A DNA stretch of 64,000 nt. Source: Symbiodinium natans. Taxonomy: Eukaryota; Sar; Dinophyceae; Suessiales; Symbiodiniaceae. Positions 22,000 to 34,555 of this stretch are shown piece by piece. The notes under the pieces are model-generated. The model made no database searches. It had not been told where the DNA came from and was given only the letters and a program-made list of their open reading frames with translations. The stretch lies in assembly GCA_905221605.1 (NCBI GenBank), contig CAJNDS010002456.1, forward strand, positions 129,382-193,381, written 5' to 3'. Position 1 is the first letter of the stretch; each line of letters opens with the position of its first letter. The position numbers and the translations under genes are program-made.

Positions 22000-24480
22000 A
22001 GGGGTGGGTGGCGGTGCAATCATCCAGCATCATCTGGCCGCGAGAGGCAATTATGGCAACTCATCGTTCGCACTTTCCGGAGGAGGGTCAGCGACAACCT
22101 GGGACCCAGGCAGCTGAGCTCAGCCGAGGGCGTTGGCGTTCCCTGAATTCTGGAGTTCCCGCTGGGACTGAAGTTTCCAAGTTGCCATAAGTTTCCTCTC
22201 TCTCCCTCTCTCGCTCTCTCGTTCTCCTGGCTTTCGCCACCTGCTTCCATTCCTTGCAACTTCCTGGGCTAAATGTGCAGCTGACCAGTGGTACACCAAT
22301 GTAATGTTTCCCCGATCACTTGAGTTCCCCCCCCCCCCACGCCTGTTGGATTCAACGGAGTCCAACGAAGTCCTTGGCTTCTTTGTCTGAATGGGAGAGA
22401 ATCAGAAGGGATGTGTAAGTTCGAGAAGGGTCGGGAAGGGATGCGTGGAAGTCCAAAAATGCTTAAAGGAATCTGCCGACCTGAGCGCAGCTATCTCCAT
22501 GCAGGAATTCTTCTTTGAGGGGGGGGGGAGATGGCGAAGTCCCTGAGCCAGAGTTTCCTTGAGTAGTGACTGGTACTTCTTCTTGGGCGGTCAACTTCAT
22601 GGCAGAGTTGGACCGACCGGATTCTTCACTGTAGTTCTCTTCCATTCTATTCCGGGTATCATCAGGTTGTACAGCATCTTTTATGCAGCCTCTGTATCAA
22701 CTCATGCTGTGGCTGTACTCGAGTGCTAGCGCATCGGGCGATTCCCAGAGCTCGACCACAAACCGGCTCGCCATTCTCTTGCCCTTTCATCAGGCGGCCC
22801 GCAGGGGAAAGCTCCAGCCGCTCCGAGTGATGAAGGCAGGAAGGAGCACAGACTCATCAAGAACCGCAGATAGTCTAGGAGAGCGTCATGCGCGCGCGGC
22901 AGAAGAAGAATGAGACGAAGAAGAGAGCGACCTGTCATAAGAGTCAGAAGAGCCCGGGAGAAGTTGACTCTGAAGAGAGAGCTGACGAGTCTTAAGAGAG
23001 CCAGCCTAAGGCCTTAGGAGAGCTCTAAGCGCTCTCTTTCGTGCATCGAGGCGAGCCAAAGGGCTTCGCATCGCTACACACACCGTCAGGGCCAAAGGAG
23101 GGATACGGTCTGATCAGCCTTTGTGGTAAGATGACTAAGGTGGTGAGATCTGGTACATAGTGTGCAAAAACTGCCACAGGCTACAGTCCAGCTACAAAGA
23201 AGTCCTGTTTGCGCCCCCGATTTGCTGGAAGATTTGTCCTGGCTTCAGCAAGGCAACACGATCCCCCAGAAGGGGACGCCACGAACGGCACGGACGGCCC
23301 GAGCATGAAACCCCAGGCATGCCGCCAAAACCCGTGCTTCCTAGAACCTCAGCAGATGCATCGGAGGAGGTGTCAGCCGGTATGAGCTGTTCTGAGCTGT
23401 TCTATGCTGTTCTAGACCCCCAGAGGATCAGCACACCTCCAATTTGAGTGTTGTACTTCGTGTGCAGTATTCCCTAACCTTAAAACCCTCAACCCGAAAC
23501 GCTGGATATTCAGCCAGCCCCCAAGCAGGCAGAGAGCCCACGGCGCACCTCGGAGGCCTTGAGTGGGTCGGGTCCAGCCTTGGCTTACCCTTTTCTTTCC
23601 CGGAAACTATGGGATGCCATGGGATACTCTGGTTTAGGGAGGTTTGGGGTTGAGGGGGGGGTTTGGGGTATGGGGTGCTATGGGGTACTATGGGGTGCTA
23701 TGCGGTACTATGGGGTACTATGGGGTAGTATGGGGTACTATGGGATGCTGAAGTACTGCGTAGGCACTTCACCAGGCACTGCATGAGGCACTGCAGGAGC
23801 AAAGCACCGATATGGTCGCCATGTGCCCGGATGCAGACATGCGCCACCAGTAGTCTTCCCCCCACAGTGACTTGCAGGCCAGCCTGCACTGATGGCGTGC
23901 GTGCCGGAGCCCTTAAACGGGACGCGCTTTGCCAGGTCTCGAAACAGTTCCTGGACAGCTCGTGACAGCTCATGTGGTGCGCTTCCGGCAGATTTTGGCT
24001 TGACCGAGGTGCGCAGCATCAGCGCCTGCAGTGACGCTGTGAGCATGTGAGCGACTTCCCACGACTCACGACACCGATTGACTCGACAAGTCGGTATTCT
24101 TAGTAAGTGTTGCCAAGTTATTGTTGCAGTTGCTCGCCCTGCTCGGGTGATTTGCGCTCGGTGGTCTTCGGTCGCAGATGGACCCTCAAACATCCTTTCG
24201 CGCACTTGTGCGAAGGCAAAGCCCAAGCTGAGAAGTTTCGACATCCTAAAGGCCTCTTGTGGTTTGAGGAGCCGTCTGAACGAGCGAAGTGATCACTGTT
24301 CGTATGTAGGATAGTTGCTAGCTCTAAGGATCAGCAAGTGGACATCTCTCCATGGAGGTGCCAACACCTTGCAAGTAGCAAGCCTTTTCAACAGTCCTCT
24401 CTCTCCTTCAAGTTTACATCGTTTGGGTGAAGGTATCCCGGTGTGCTCGTGGCTCCCACTTGCAAGATCCAAGTGAATGC
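22000..24480. other. No supported gene
   Basis: Only short overlapping frames. A TATGGGGTAC-type decamer array lies at about 23640-23760 and a short polypyrimidine tract near 22195-22230. Confidence 0.4.
23640..23760. repeat. TATGGGGTAC decamer array
   Basis: About nine tandem 10-11 bp units of the form TATGGGGT(A/G)C with point changes. Confidence 0.9.
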
Positions 24481-24482
24481 TG

Positions 24483-24713
24483 CTAGGAGAAAGGCACCTG
24501 ACGGACGAACCTTAGGACATACTGATCATGACGCATCTTAGGCCGGCAGGTAATGCACAACATCTCTTTCTCTTCAAGCAGCATCTGTCTCACGTGGTTG
24601 CATGGCTCTGAACAAGCAGATAACCGTGCAGCCAGCACTCTCGTACGTCGCAAAGGCTTCGAAGAATTTGACATTGAACGAGGACTCAACTCAAAACACC
24701 ATTCTGAATCCAT
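24483..24713 (-). CDS. Candidate terminal exon, unknown protein
   Basis: The minus-strand frame ends in a stop and contains a Cys/His-rich stretch (CNHVRQMLLEEKEMLCITC then RPKMRH) spaced somewhat like a small zinc-binding motif. No family is identified and no splice acceptor was confirmed. Confidence 0.22.
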   Translation of the reverse strand: MDSEWCFELSPRSMSNSSKPLRRTRVLAARLSACSEPCNHVRQMLLEEKEMLCITCRPKMRHDQYVLRFVRQVPFS

Positions 24714-25404
24714 GAGTTCATGGTACTTGTAGAGCCGTTTTAAGAAGTGCAGTAAGTGCAGTAAGGGTCAGGCCACATCCGGACCGTCGATTGCCGGGGG
24801 TCTGGGCTCTAAGGCATGGATGCGGGACCCCGCGTGTAGACTACGTAGAAATGTTGAGAAGCATTGCTGGGATGATTCTGCATTCCAGTCTGTTCTTGTC
24901 TTTCCAATCTCGAATAACTCGAATAGGACAGGATGGAGAGCAGGAGCTCAGTTGTGTGGCGCGAGGTTGTTTCACTCGGATCTGAGCAGCTGGATGCCTC
25001 TGAGATCATACCTGAGGGGCATACAGATTGACCTCTGCGTCAGGGTGGCCGACTACTTGTGTCTCCAAGCAGAGGCAGCCCTGCTCTTCTCCATCGAGTG
25101 CAAAGCTCGACCAGAGTGAAGCCCGGACACGTGTTTGAGGCCATCACAGGCCCATAGAGACAAAAAAGACGCTGCTGCTCTGCCCCTGCTTGTAGAGCAC
25201 CGAGAGGGAAGGAGGGTGACCGAGTGACGCGGAGAGGAGGCCTGTTGTTACATATCAAGAAAACATGCTGTCATAGTCATAAGCCTGCTGAAATCTACTC
25301 CCCCCCCCTCCCACCGCCGAGACAGCACGACCCCAGGAAAGCGATATGTACGTATAGACATATTCAATTCATATTAAAACATATATACATATATAAATGT
25401 GTAT

Positions 25405-25490
25405 ATAGATATAGATATAGATATAGATATAGATATAGATAGATAAATAAACAAATGAATATGTATATATATATATATATATTCATTCGT
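25405..25490. repeat. (GATATA)n and (AT)n microsatellites
   Basis: TAGATA hexamers followed after 15 bp by an AT run. Confidence 0.95.
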
Positions 25491-25549
25491 ATGATCACGC
25501 CCTCCCCCTCCCCTTGGTACAACCCTTCCTCCTCCCGCCTTGGTGTGGT

Positions 25550-25715
25550 GTTAGGGTTTAGGGTTCTAAGCTGTCGCACGGTGCGTAGGTTTCGGGTTGA
25601 AAGTTTCGAGTTTACGGTTTACGGTCCTCCTAGCCCCGCCACCCCCCTCCCGTAATACGGTTGGTTTATAGGGTTTAGGATTGAGCGGTTAGGGTCTAGG
25701 GTTTAGGGGAGGGAG
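25550..25715. repeat. Telomere-like TTTAGGG patch
   Basis: Degenerate TTTAGGG/TTTAGGA units in G-rich orientation with intervening unique DNA. Confidence 0.75.
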
Positions 25716-25743
25716 GGGGGGGATACCATGGGTGGGGCACTGG

Positions 25744-25835
25744 CGAACCGCGAACCGCGAACCGCGAACCTCGAACCTCGAACCTCGAACCTCGAACTGC
25801 GATTATATACATGTATATATATATATATATATGTA
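25744..25835. repeat. (GAACCGC/GAACCTC)n heptamers and (AT)n
   Basis: Eight 7-bp units: the first three GAACCGC, then four GAACCTC. A TATATA tract follows. The clean switch of variant within the array suggests local amplification. Confidence 0.9.
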
Positions 25836-26177
25836 TGTGTGTATGTATGCCCCCACACCCCATGCGCCTACCATTTTTGATGTTGGACGCGTGTTTTGAA
25901 CCAACTGCAGTTCAAGGTGTGCTCATTTAATACAGATTTGCAGAATGACGCACGGCTTTTGGCACGGAATTCGTGTAGACGGTTGAGTTTCGAAGAGCCT
26001 CTGCCGGGTCTGTAACTTGTAGCACTTGTTCATGGTTTGGGTGCACAGCTCGCCACGCCCCAGCCAGAGATGTTGATTCTTCAGCCAATACTGCAATGTG
26101 CAAAGATGTTGATTGGTCTGTGAGGAGCACATGCTCCGTTTTCAAAATGTCAACAAGTCAACTTATTTGTTGACGTA

Positions 26178-26190
26178 GATATATATATAT

Positions 26191-26221
<31 letters not shown>

Positions 26222-26222
26222 G
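26178..26222. repeat. (AT)n and (CATA)n microsatellite
   Basis: ATATAT run followed by five CATA units. Confidence 0.95.
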
Positions 26223-26751
26223 CAAATCATAGTGGTAGCATTCTGCCGTTCGAATAGCCAGGAATACTGGAAGAGCATGAAGGACCAGCTATTGGGACAA
26301 CCGCTGTGCCAAAGATACGTTATAATCATGGCATAGTTTATTCTGGGCTATTGTACAGTTCGTTGATTTTGAACCCAAATGGCTTGCAGCTGAACAACAT
26401 GATCTCATCCATTGAAGCAATTGAACATACAGGACTGCTTTCTGTGTACCCCAAGAAATGAAACTTTATATATGTGGTTTTTTTGCATGGGACATGTCTC
26501 CCAGTAGAACGTCCCGTGTCGAGGGGGCCCAAACCCAATTCCCATTAGAAAAACTGAGCTGAGCTCTCAACTGGAAACCTCCAAGACATGTCACTGTCTT
26601 GAGATATATAAAACATACATATGTGGGCGGAGAAAGGGCCACTCTGTGAGTTGGGTGGGCGAGCGGATGTTCGGTTTAGGATTGGGGGTAGGATGGGGGA
26701 AGAGGCGGGAGAGGAGGAGAGGAGAAGGAGGAAGCGGGCCAGATTCCCAAC

Positions 26752-26784
<33 letters not shown>

Positions 26785-26785
26785 G
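26752..26785. repeat. (TA)n microsatellite
   Basis: TATATA runs with an intervening GTATA. Confidence 0.9.
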
Positions 26786-26832
26786 TAATTGTCATGATAC
26801 AACTTTCTGGCTACAACTTATTTCTACGTCAG

Positions 26833-27024
26833 TTTTGCACCGCTCATTTCGTCGACGCGTCGGAGATCAGCCTCTTTAATGTTGGTGGGCCAGCAAGGAG
26901 ATGGTGGGCTTTTGGCAACCTGCAGAGACGAGCACCTGAAGGGAACAGACGTTCAAACGCAAGTGTCATCAGGGTGTCATCAGATGCCATCACGACTCCA
27001 CAGGAACAACCATCGAGGTCCTGA
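26833..27024 (+). CDS. Candidate terminal exon, unknown protein
   Basis: Acceptor TTTCTACGTCAG followed in phase 0 by a 63-codon reading that includes HFVDASEISLFNVGGPARR and a Ser/Arg/Pro-rich hydrophilic end, then TGA. Protein-like, but there is no recognised domain. Confidence 0.25.
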   Translation, partial: FCTAHFVDASEISLFNVGGPARRWWAFGNLQRRAPEGNRRSNASVIRVSSDAITTPQEQPSRS

Positions 27025-27099
27025 CGATGAGGTCAAGATGTTTTGCACAGGCGTTTGCCTTTGGCGACATTCAATCACCTTTGTCAGTGATTCCAGTAA

Positions 27100-28916
27100 T
27101 TCAGAGGCATGAAGAGTGAGTAAACCACCAAACGGGAGAGGAAACACGAACCAGCGGCTTGGATAGTACGAATTACAGGTACAAAGCGGAGAGAAGAATG
27201 AGGGGCGGGGGGGGGCAGGGGGGGGGACCATGGAGTAAGGGAACTCAACAAATACATGTGTTGATGCAGGAACCCCGTGGGAGATTTTCAGCAGCGGGTC
27301 TATGAGGTCCGAAGTGTTTTGAGCCTGTCAGGCTCTGTGGTTCTGTCCCCTCTGCGCTCCAGGTGGGCTTGGTGTGTCTCGCAAGCGGGATCGTGATTAA
27401 CTTCCTGCCGCATTCCTGGCACGTGAAGCGTCTCTCTCATCTGGACCTGTTCTGGTTGATACTTGTAGTGCGTTCTGCAGACATCATCCGTCTGCTCTAT
27501 AGCTTCGTTTGTTACGAGACGTGAGAGCCGACTTTGTTCGGATTGGAACACCAAGGGCCGTGCACTTCTGGTTCCGTCGCAAATTCCTGGTCTCCATGCC
27601 GTGGTATGAGCATCAACCTTAGAAACATAGAGCCATAGCCAGGTTTTCTGAAGCCGGCGAGATAGTGTTGAATGCACAGTAGGTAGCTTGTGTGGCATTG
27701 TGTGTTGACGCGTGGACAGCCCGCATGAGTGCAAAATGGCATGAACGTAGCGCAGCCTAGGTATCACAAGCACGGTCTGGGTCTGCACATCATCTTCCTC
27801 TTGATGCTGCCTCCTCGGCCAGAGTCCACCACCGTGCTCGCAAAGTTCTTCCTGGCCCTTGAGGGCACTGTGCAAGCCGTTGGTCAGGTATGCCAATCCA
27901 CAAGCGTGTTTTCTCTTCACCTGCAGGCAGGGTGGCTGACGACATCTGACGACATGTTGACTCTAGCAGACCGGAGACAGTAGTTGTCGGGTGTTCCTGG
28001 GCTCGGGGAACTCTTAGGCTCTTTGACGTCGACTTGTTCAACATACACTTCGGAACACCGAGCAAGATGAACGAGGCAGTTCGTTGTGAGTTGCCGGACT
28101 GGCTTTTCAAAGTCTTTCTTATGTTTCTTCCCAGCACGTTTCGTCTGTTCTTTTGTCATTGGGATGGGGAGATCCGATAGTGTATCTGCCTTCGAAGCAG
28201 AAGCAGTATGCAACCACTATTGGGTAGCCACATGAGTCTGAAGAAGAGTAGTGGGCAGTAGTGTGTTGCGCCGTCTTGTCTGCAATGCTGCTTCCGGGGT
28301 GCAGCTTTCCTTTCGTGCTTCTTTTGCCGCAGCATGAAGCCACAGAATCTGGTCACGTTGAATATAGCATAGTCGTGATAGGGAGATATGAATGAATTGT
28401 TTGGAGACCGGTTTTGGAACATCCCCTGGTGCAGCATTTTGTTGTGTTTCGGGGTCAGGTGTTGTCCCGAATCGGCTGCTTATCGTTGTTGAGCGACATG
28501 CCCCTGCTGGTCCTGAGCCGCGGCATGTTTACAGCATAGTTTGAGGCATGTTGACTGACGCGAGAATCCGGTTGATTCGTGTGATACAGACTTGAGTGAC
28601 AGCGTGTGAAGTACCGAAAGTTCACCACAGATCCTACAGCTCTGCCAGGAAGACACTCGTGTATTTTTTAGATGCCACTGGCATTCAGGCCCCGAAGGCA
28701 CGCTCCGTGAGATTCTTCTTGCAAGTGGTGGCACCGATTTGAGACAGAACTCTGCTGAGATTTTCGCGCTAAATCCGATGGTCACGGGTGACATGCGCTG
28801 CTACTTTTATGGGAAAGCCCATCAGGCGTGGATTCGGGGAGATCCTTGAAGAATCTTCTAGACTGTCGTAGAAATGGGAGCTGCAGCCTTGCGGCACATG
28901 GAAAGTTCCTATCATA
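27100..28916. other. No supported gene; several long minus-strand frames
   Basis: Minus-strand frames of 84-206 codons overlap each other in different phases. One short minus reading near 27368-27432 contains a CxxC peptide (FTCQECGRKLITIPL). This could be a decayed coding or retroelement region, but no motif was firm enough to name it. Confidence 0.3.
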
Positions 28917-28970
28917 TCCCTAAACCCTAAACCCTAAACACTAAGCCCTAAACCCGAAACCCTCCCTTGC
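28917..28970. repeat. Telomere-like CCCTAAA patch
   Basis: Four near-perfect CCCTAAA heptamers in a row followed by degenerate ones; one of the cleanest patches in the window. Confidence 0.9.
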
Positions 28971-29876
28971 GCAGATGCTAAACCTGCATTGCTGATGGTT
29001 GTCGTTGCTGTGTCCATAAGCGATTGTGCCAATTATGGTATGGTGACTGTCAAAGACGCAACGGACTTGCCATGCATGGGCGGAATGGCATGTTACAGGA
29101 TTTCGTCGGCGAAGCTGAAGAAACATCTTTACATGAGATAGGTTACCACACCCACACCAGAAGCGAAAACACGATGACTGCAGCAAGAACAACAACCTGA
29201 AACATCTTCTGACCTAACATGTATTGTGAATGCGCACGAGGGAAAGTTGCGATGGACCTGATCCCACGCCGCCAGGTCACACGAGTTTCCATGGGCGTGA
29301 CGGTGATCCACCTGGCGCTGGCTCGGGACTTGGAAGGAAGGTTCCATAGCCTCGCTGACAAGTCTGATCAACGAGGGCTGCAGGGCTCGTAGAATATCGC
29401 ACAGGACAACAATGCTGCACGCAACGCTTTTGCGAGTTCGTCTTTGTGGTAGTTCTTGTCCGTGATCGCAAGCTCATTGCACTTATCGATTCGATTCTTG
29501 CCAACTGCTGTGGCTCAAGGCATGTTGCTTGAGCCTAGGAGCTTACAAGCATAAGCCAAGTGAGAAGAAAACTTTGTTTTGCTGAAGCGAGCTGGCACAG
29601 CACAAAGGATCATATTAGTTCAATGGTTTCAAAGTGCCGAAAACAGCACCCTTAAGTCCCAACAAGCACTTTGGAGGGTTGCTGAACACAGTTGCAGCCA
29701 TTTGGTTGCCATGGACGGCCTTGGGGAGTCACCCTCAGGCCACAGCGTTCCTGATTTGGGCAGATAGCATTGAACCTTTGTGCTATTGGAGGATTTGCAA
29801 ACATTGGGTCCTTCAAGAGAGAATAGGCACGTCCATGGCAGTCTTAAGCCTCCCCCAAGTTCCCCTTCCCTTGCAG

Positions 29877-30838
29877 GAGTTGGCCTGGGAAGTAGTGGCT
29901 CTCCAGATGCAGAATTGGGCCGCGAAGAGAACGGGGTTGTATTCGGGGCTTGTTGGGTTGGGCTTTAGTGTTGGCCAAGTTGGGCTTACAGAATGTGAGT
30001 TTGGGGGAACTTGTGGTCGCCCGGGCAGGAAGTCAGAGGGCATTGCTGGCATTGCTTTGTTTCGTGGGCATGCCAGAGCACGCAGAATCAATCTTTCTTC
30101 AGAACGATCTCGGCGAAGTGACGTGAACATGCCCCGTGTGATGATTGCAGGAGCAGCCGCTGGAGGAGTTTTTCGATGCCTTGCAAGAGGACGTCGAACG
30201 GGCGACGCTGGAAACGTGCCAAAGAAGTGGGCCCACGCCTCTTGGTGAGATGCCTTGTGCCACACTCAAGTTCATGCTTTACCCTTAGCTGCCTTAGCTT
30301 TACCCTTTGTGACTTCGTCCCAGGTTCGTGACGCCGGTCCTTCGGCCGCGTCCAGGCACCTGCTGCATCCGCAGTGCCTTCTTGGGAGGTTTGTTTTGCC
30401 AGAGGCGCCTTTTTGATCACTCTAGGACCCTTGCCGTCTGCGCCGTCGATCCTCAGCTCTTTCTCACGGAATTCATCGTGCTCGTCGGTGTATCACGAGA
30501 CTTGTGCTGCGGTTCTTGCTCCGTGCAGCCGGTGTGAGCTCATGTGTGCTACCAACCGAAAGGTCCTCCATGGTCCTCCCATTGTTTCAGTTCGTTGGGG
30601 AATTTTCCATTGAAAGGAGGCAAGAGAGTTCTGTTTGTGTGGGTTTAACAAAGGCGAGAGCATATCTCTGGTGAAGCCCCACAAGCTGAGGACGCCCTGT
30701 CGGAGTGGGAGTTGGATGCGCCGGTGAAGGCGCCCCCTGCGCTGGGGTGGCGAGCCCCACAGTTACTGATCCACTGCAAGGACGCTTGTGACCGCTTCGA
30801 GCATCGCAAGCTTTGCAGGATGGGGCTTCCAGCACAAG
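29877..30838 (+). CDS. Unknown multi-exon protein (three supported exons)
   Basis: Exon a, 29877-about 29935: acceptor CCCTTGCAG; reads ELAWEVVALQMQNWAAKRTG. Exon b, 30151-about 30243: acceptor GATTGCAG, donor CTTG|GTGAGA; reads EQPLEEFFDALQEDVERATL and then ETCQRSGPTPL. Exon c, 30691-30838: donor ACAAG|GTGCAA; contains DALSEWELDAPVKAPPALGW and a Cys/His cluster (CKDACDRFEHRKLC). All three read as protein with canonical GT donors. The phase between a and b does not fit directly, so another exon lies between or a boundary is off. Family unknown. Confidence 0.5.
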
Positions 30839-30999
30839 GTGCAAAGAATGTGTTAAGTTCCTGTGTAGTAGAGCAAGGACATGCGTTGGCTGTGCCACTT
30901 TTGATGCGTGCGAGGAACCCTTGAGCGTGCTGTCGCTCGCCACGGATTATTCATGACTGGCCATCCTCGCTTGATAGCTTGAGGGGCAGATCGTAGACA

Positions 31000-33500
31000 T
31001 AGTGTACCCTACTTGACGGGCATTTGTAACACAATTAGCAGTGTTGTCGTGTGCAAGTCAAGGCAGCAATCCCCGGATGCTGGGTTAGCAAGGGTTTCTG
31101 CCCAATGTTCCACAGCTGTCGGAGGCTCTCCTTTTTGACCATGGGTTTCTGCCTCTGCCACGGCGACTGGTATCGAGGGCCACGGGAAGCGGAGCGGCTT
31201 CCGACATTGTGTCTTGCCTTCAGCTCTGCTTTGCTGAATCCAGCAAGCTGGGTAGCCTTGTGCTCTCTCGACAGTAGGATGTTGATCATGATGCGGGATC
31301 CACTTTTGGTGTGACATGCTGTGGGGCAGTGGGGCATATTGTTTTGTTCCTTACCCTCACTTACCCTCAGAGGGCTTACCAGGCCTTAACGCAACCTTGA
31401 TTATCCCGCAGAAAAAAGAACCCAACATCAATCCCTGGAGCTCCTACCCCCCAGGTACCGCTATCAGTACAACAGATCCCTGCAGCGCCCATCGCATCAC
31501 GTAGTTGTAGGGGCGTGAGTATGCTTCTTGTGTGTGTGTGTATACGGCCTGATAACATCTCACAACAAAGTGCAGAGGAATGCTCCACAAAGTGCGAGTC
31601 AGCATCCAGCAAGGAGGCTCACACTTTGCTGATATGGAACCTTAAGGCATTTGCACATACCCGCGGCCAATCTTGACATTGTTAGATCATCGTCATCATC
31701 AGCATTCTTGGTATCTGTTAGCAGTATCTGTCGGGTTTCATGCCAAGGCATGAGTTAGGATCGTGGACTGTTTAGCCTTTCGCTCGTCCCCATGTCAATG
31801 TGTGTGCGTGTGTACATATGTGTGCATGCGTTTTGAGGCCTAGACGCATGCACGCATTCTTTGCTGCCTGAGGTTGATGGCCTGCTTCCTTGGTGCCGTC
31901 GTTGCGTCCTTCCTCCCACTGCGCCCGCGGTGCGCCAGCCCAATCTCGGGGAGACCACAGAGAGCCCTGTGGAGAGTCCACCGTCGTCCACGAAAAAGAG
32001 CGAGAGAGAGAGAGAGAGAGATTCTGAGCGATTTTGAGCGATTCTGCGAATTTCTGCGAGGCGGCTCGCGGCCGGGGCAGCAGCCGTGCTCCTTGCGCGT
32101 CGCCCGCGGCGAACAGGGTGAGCACACGCACTGAGCATATAGGACTCTAAAAACTCTCCGTAAGAGGCATGATTGGTGGGAGCGAGAGCCGCTTCGTCGT
32201 CGTGCGGGTCTTGCGAGCTCTTTTGCCAGGCTGTGGCCATACTCTTTGCTGCTGGACTGGGCCACTGCAGGCATCGCTGTCAGCAGCGCCTCAGAAGGGC
32301 TTCAGTCTTTCATGCGCCTTGTGGTAGAAATGAAGCAGAACCACGCAGAGTATACGCTCGGTTTAAACATGTGAGTGGCTGCGTGGATCAGTTAACGTAT
32401 CAGTTCACATTCGTGCGTATCAGTAGTCACTTCTCAGCCCAGGTGTCCTCTCCTCAGCAGTGGAAGCGGCGCCCGTGCGTCGGCCAGGATCGCTTCGAAG
32501 TGGTGTCAGAGACATTCAATTGTCGCTTTGCCCTTCCAAGTCAAGACAAGAGTGAAAAGCAAGTGACGGAAGGGACAAAAAGAAGCACCAAGACGCCCCT
32601 TGTCTTCGGCACTCGAAAGCCCGAAAGCCCGAAAGCCCGAAAGGCTGGCTTGGATTCCAGCTCGCTCTGGGCCTCTCCGCGGCTCTGCAGCTGGCCCTGC
32701 GAGTATTTTCATTCTTTTCTACGCGCTTTTTACACGCTTTCTTTGCTTGTGTGCGCTGGAGTCGGCTTGAAACGTGAATCTACACGCTTTGGGTACTACC
32801 GGGTATTTGGCTGTTTTATTGGAACTCGGTCTGCAAGGTTCGACTGCTCTAGCCCAGGTGGGGTCTGCAACTGGCAACATCCCTTCGGCCTACCATGCAC
32901 CTCGCCTTCCGGGGGTCTGAAGTGCCCACAATCTAGCAAGATGCACAGCAGCATGCGCAGCAAGATGCTGGAGGGTGCTTTGCGGGCCATCTTACATGCA
33001 CGCATGCAGCCTTGCCCGCAGTTTTGCAGCCAGCAATTTTGCCCAAGGCTCCCGGCGGCCACCTTTTTCGTCCTGGCTCTGCATTTGTTGTTCCAGCTGC
33101 GCCTGGCAAGATCTGGAGTTGTTCAGGAATTGCCGCGCAGAGTCTTTTCTGCTTTTTTGCAAAGAACAGTGACAGCTCGAATGGGTCTTGCGCATCTTGT
33201 GCCGTCGTTTCGGGCTCGGGCCCTTGGGCTGGCCCTCAAATTCGGCAGACTCCAGCTTGCAGCAAACGGCAAACCATGGCAAACCGTACCTACGGCATCT
33301 CGGTATCTTGTCAGCATGACAAAGGGTGTGGTCACTCTGCCCTGCAACAGCACCAACCAAATACAGCAAAACCGGAACGAGCAGGGCAGCGGCAGAAAAT
33401 GGGACACACAGGTGCGAACGATGCGAGGATGACAAAGTGAAAGACGCTGTCCACAGGATGTGCTTGCCCCTGTCAGTTCCAGGGGTTTGGGGTCTGCCGT
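31000..33500. other. No supported gene; one long frame without a real start
   Basis: A 419-codon + frame spans 32173-33432, but it begins at TTG, its composition is unremarkable, it has a competing minus-strand frame, and it shows no domain. A (GA)n tract lies at 31997-32022. Confidence 0.35.
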
Positions 33501-33527
33501 TTAGGCAGAGTGGGGCCAGTCTGCGAG

Positions 33528-33639
33528 TATTCATGTGTTTGTTCAAGCCTGTGAAGCTTTGGGCAACTCCAGAGCAGCTTGGCTGAGGTTTCTGGAAGGC
33601 CCAAAGATTGCGGCCAAGCAGGAATCTTTTGCTGAGAAG
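33528..33639 (+). CDS. Candidate coding exon, unknown protein
   Basis: Acceptor CTGCGAG, donor GAGAAG|GTGGGA. The 37 codons include HVFVQACEALGNSRAAWLRF and end GPKIAAKQESFAEK, an amphipathic helical peptide. Family unknown. Confidence 0.35.
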
Positions 33640-33890
33640 GTGGGAGAAGGGATGGAATTGAGCGAATGTGGCCTCCAGAGCAGACTCAGCGTCAGAGTTG
33701 GTCCTTTACAGATGCGCCATGGCTCCCGAGGACTCGCTGCTGCAAGATTGCAAGAGGATGGGCCAACAAGTTTTGCACGCCGCTCAGGAGCCACCTTGAG
33801 AAAAAAACCTACTTGTCAGTCAAGGCATATAAGATCTTATATATATTTTCGGATATGGTACGTCCGCGCTGTCTCTCAAAGAATGTGACG

Positions 33891-34281
33891 TAATCCCTTC
33901 CCCCTTTTATGAAGTACGCCTCTAATTGTAAAACACACATTCCGGAAAATCCTCCCGAAACCGACCCTGCCTTTGAGAACCTATTCCGAACTAGGGGGTG
34001 GGTTGAGGTCTCCCAAAACCCTCAAACCAACCAACATCTCTGTTTGTCTGAGCCTTGCTGTGCTGCGTGAGTGGGTCTCTCTCTTTCCCTCAGTTTGCAA
34101 ACCAACTCTAAGAACTTAAACCCTCCAAACCCTGAAGCCTAGACCTTAAAGTTTTTGGACCCAAAACCATGACATTTGGATAAAGACATCCCCCTAATAG
34201 TAAAAACGCATTTCGAGTTTTTATTGCGGGAGGGGGGGGGGGGGGGGGGCGCCCCCGTTTAATATAAGGGGGAAGGGATAA
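33891..34281. mobile_element. 391-bp TIR element
   Basis: Left end TAATCCCTTCCCCCTTTTAT and right end ATATAAGGGGGAAGGGATAA are inverted repeats of about 20 bp with one or two mismatches. The interior holds degenerate AACCCT units and a G20 run (34231-34250) but no frame. It is probably a non-autonomous DNA transposon, distinct in TIR sequence from the 100-bp family. Confidence 0.6.
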
Positions 34282-34421
34282 TGTCGATTATGTCTGCCTG
34301 AAGTAGACTCGAATGAAGGCTCAGGCACAGAGCATGCTGCAGACATGTCAAACTGGCCACCAAAGGAAGGCCTTCTGTCGAGCGGTGAGGCCAAGAAGCC
34401 ATAGTTGGAGCAGTTGGAGCA

Positions 34422-34555
34422 TCATTCAGAGCTAACGATGCGAGCCCAAGTTTGAACGACAGCCTCGCGGGGAGTTCTTTTGCTCTTCATCGCTTGGGAT
34501 AGCTTGTGGAGAATGCCGACACTTTTAGCCTGTTCGGGCTCGTTTTCGCAGGAGC
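34422..34555 (-). CDS. Candidate terminal exon of a minus-strand gene
   Basis: Minus strand, after AACCAAG: about 44 codons reading CENEPEQAKSVGILHKLSQA, then a basic end (MKSKRTPREAVVQTWARIVSSE split over the remaining codons) and TGA. The amphipathic, charged composition is typical of coding sequence. Unknown family. Confidence 0.4.

Noticed and set aside
27300-28437. Overlapping minus-strand frames considered as Ty1/copia RNase H or integrase remnants
   Set aside because: No catalytic motif could be placed and the resemblance depended on switching frames.
29505-29520. Possible spliced-leader relic (GGCTCAAG)
   Set aside because: Only eight or nine bases match the conserved end of the dinoflagellate spliced leader; expected by chance in 64 kb.
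32173-33432. 419-codon + strand frame, the longest outside simple repeats
   Set aside because: Starts at TTG, has no domain or coding bias that I can see, and competes with an open minus-strand frame. Some exon of a real gene may hide inside, but none was supported.
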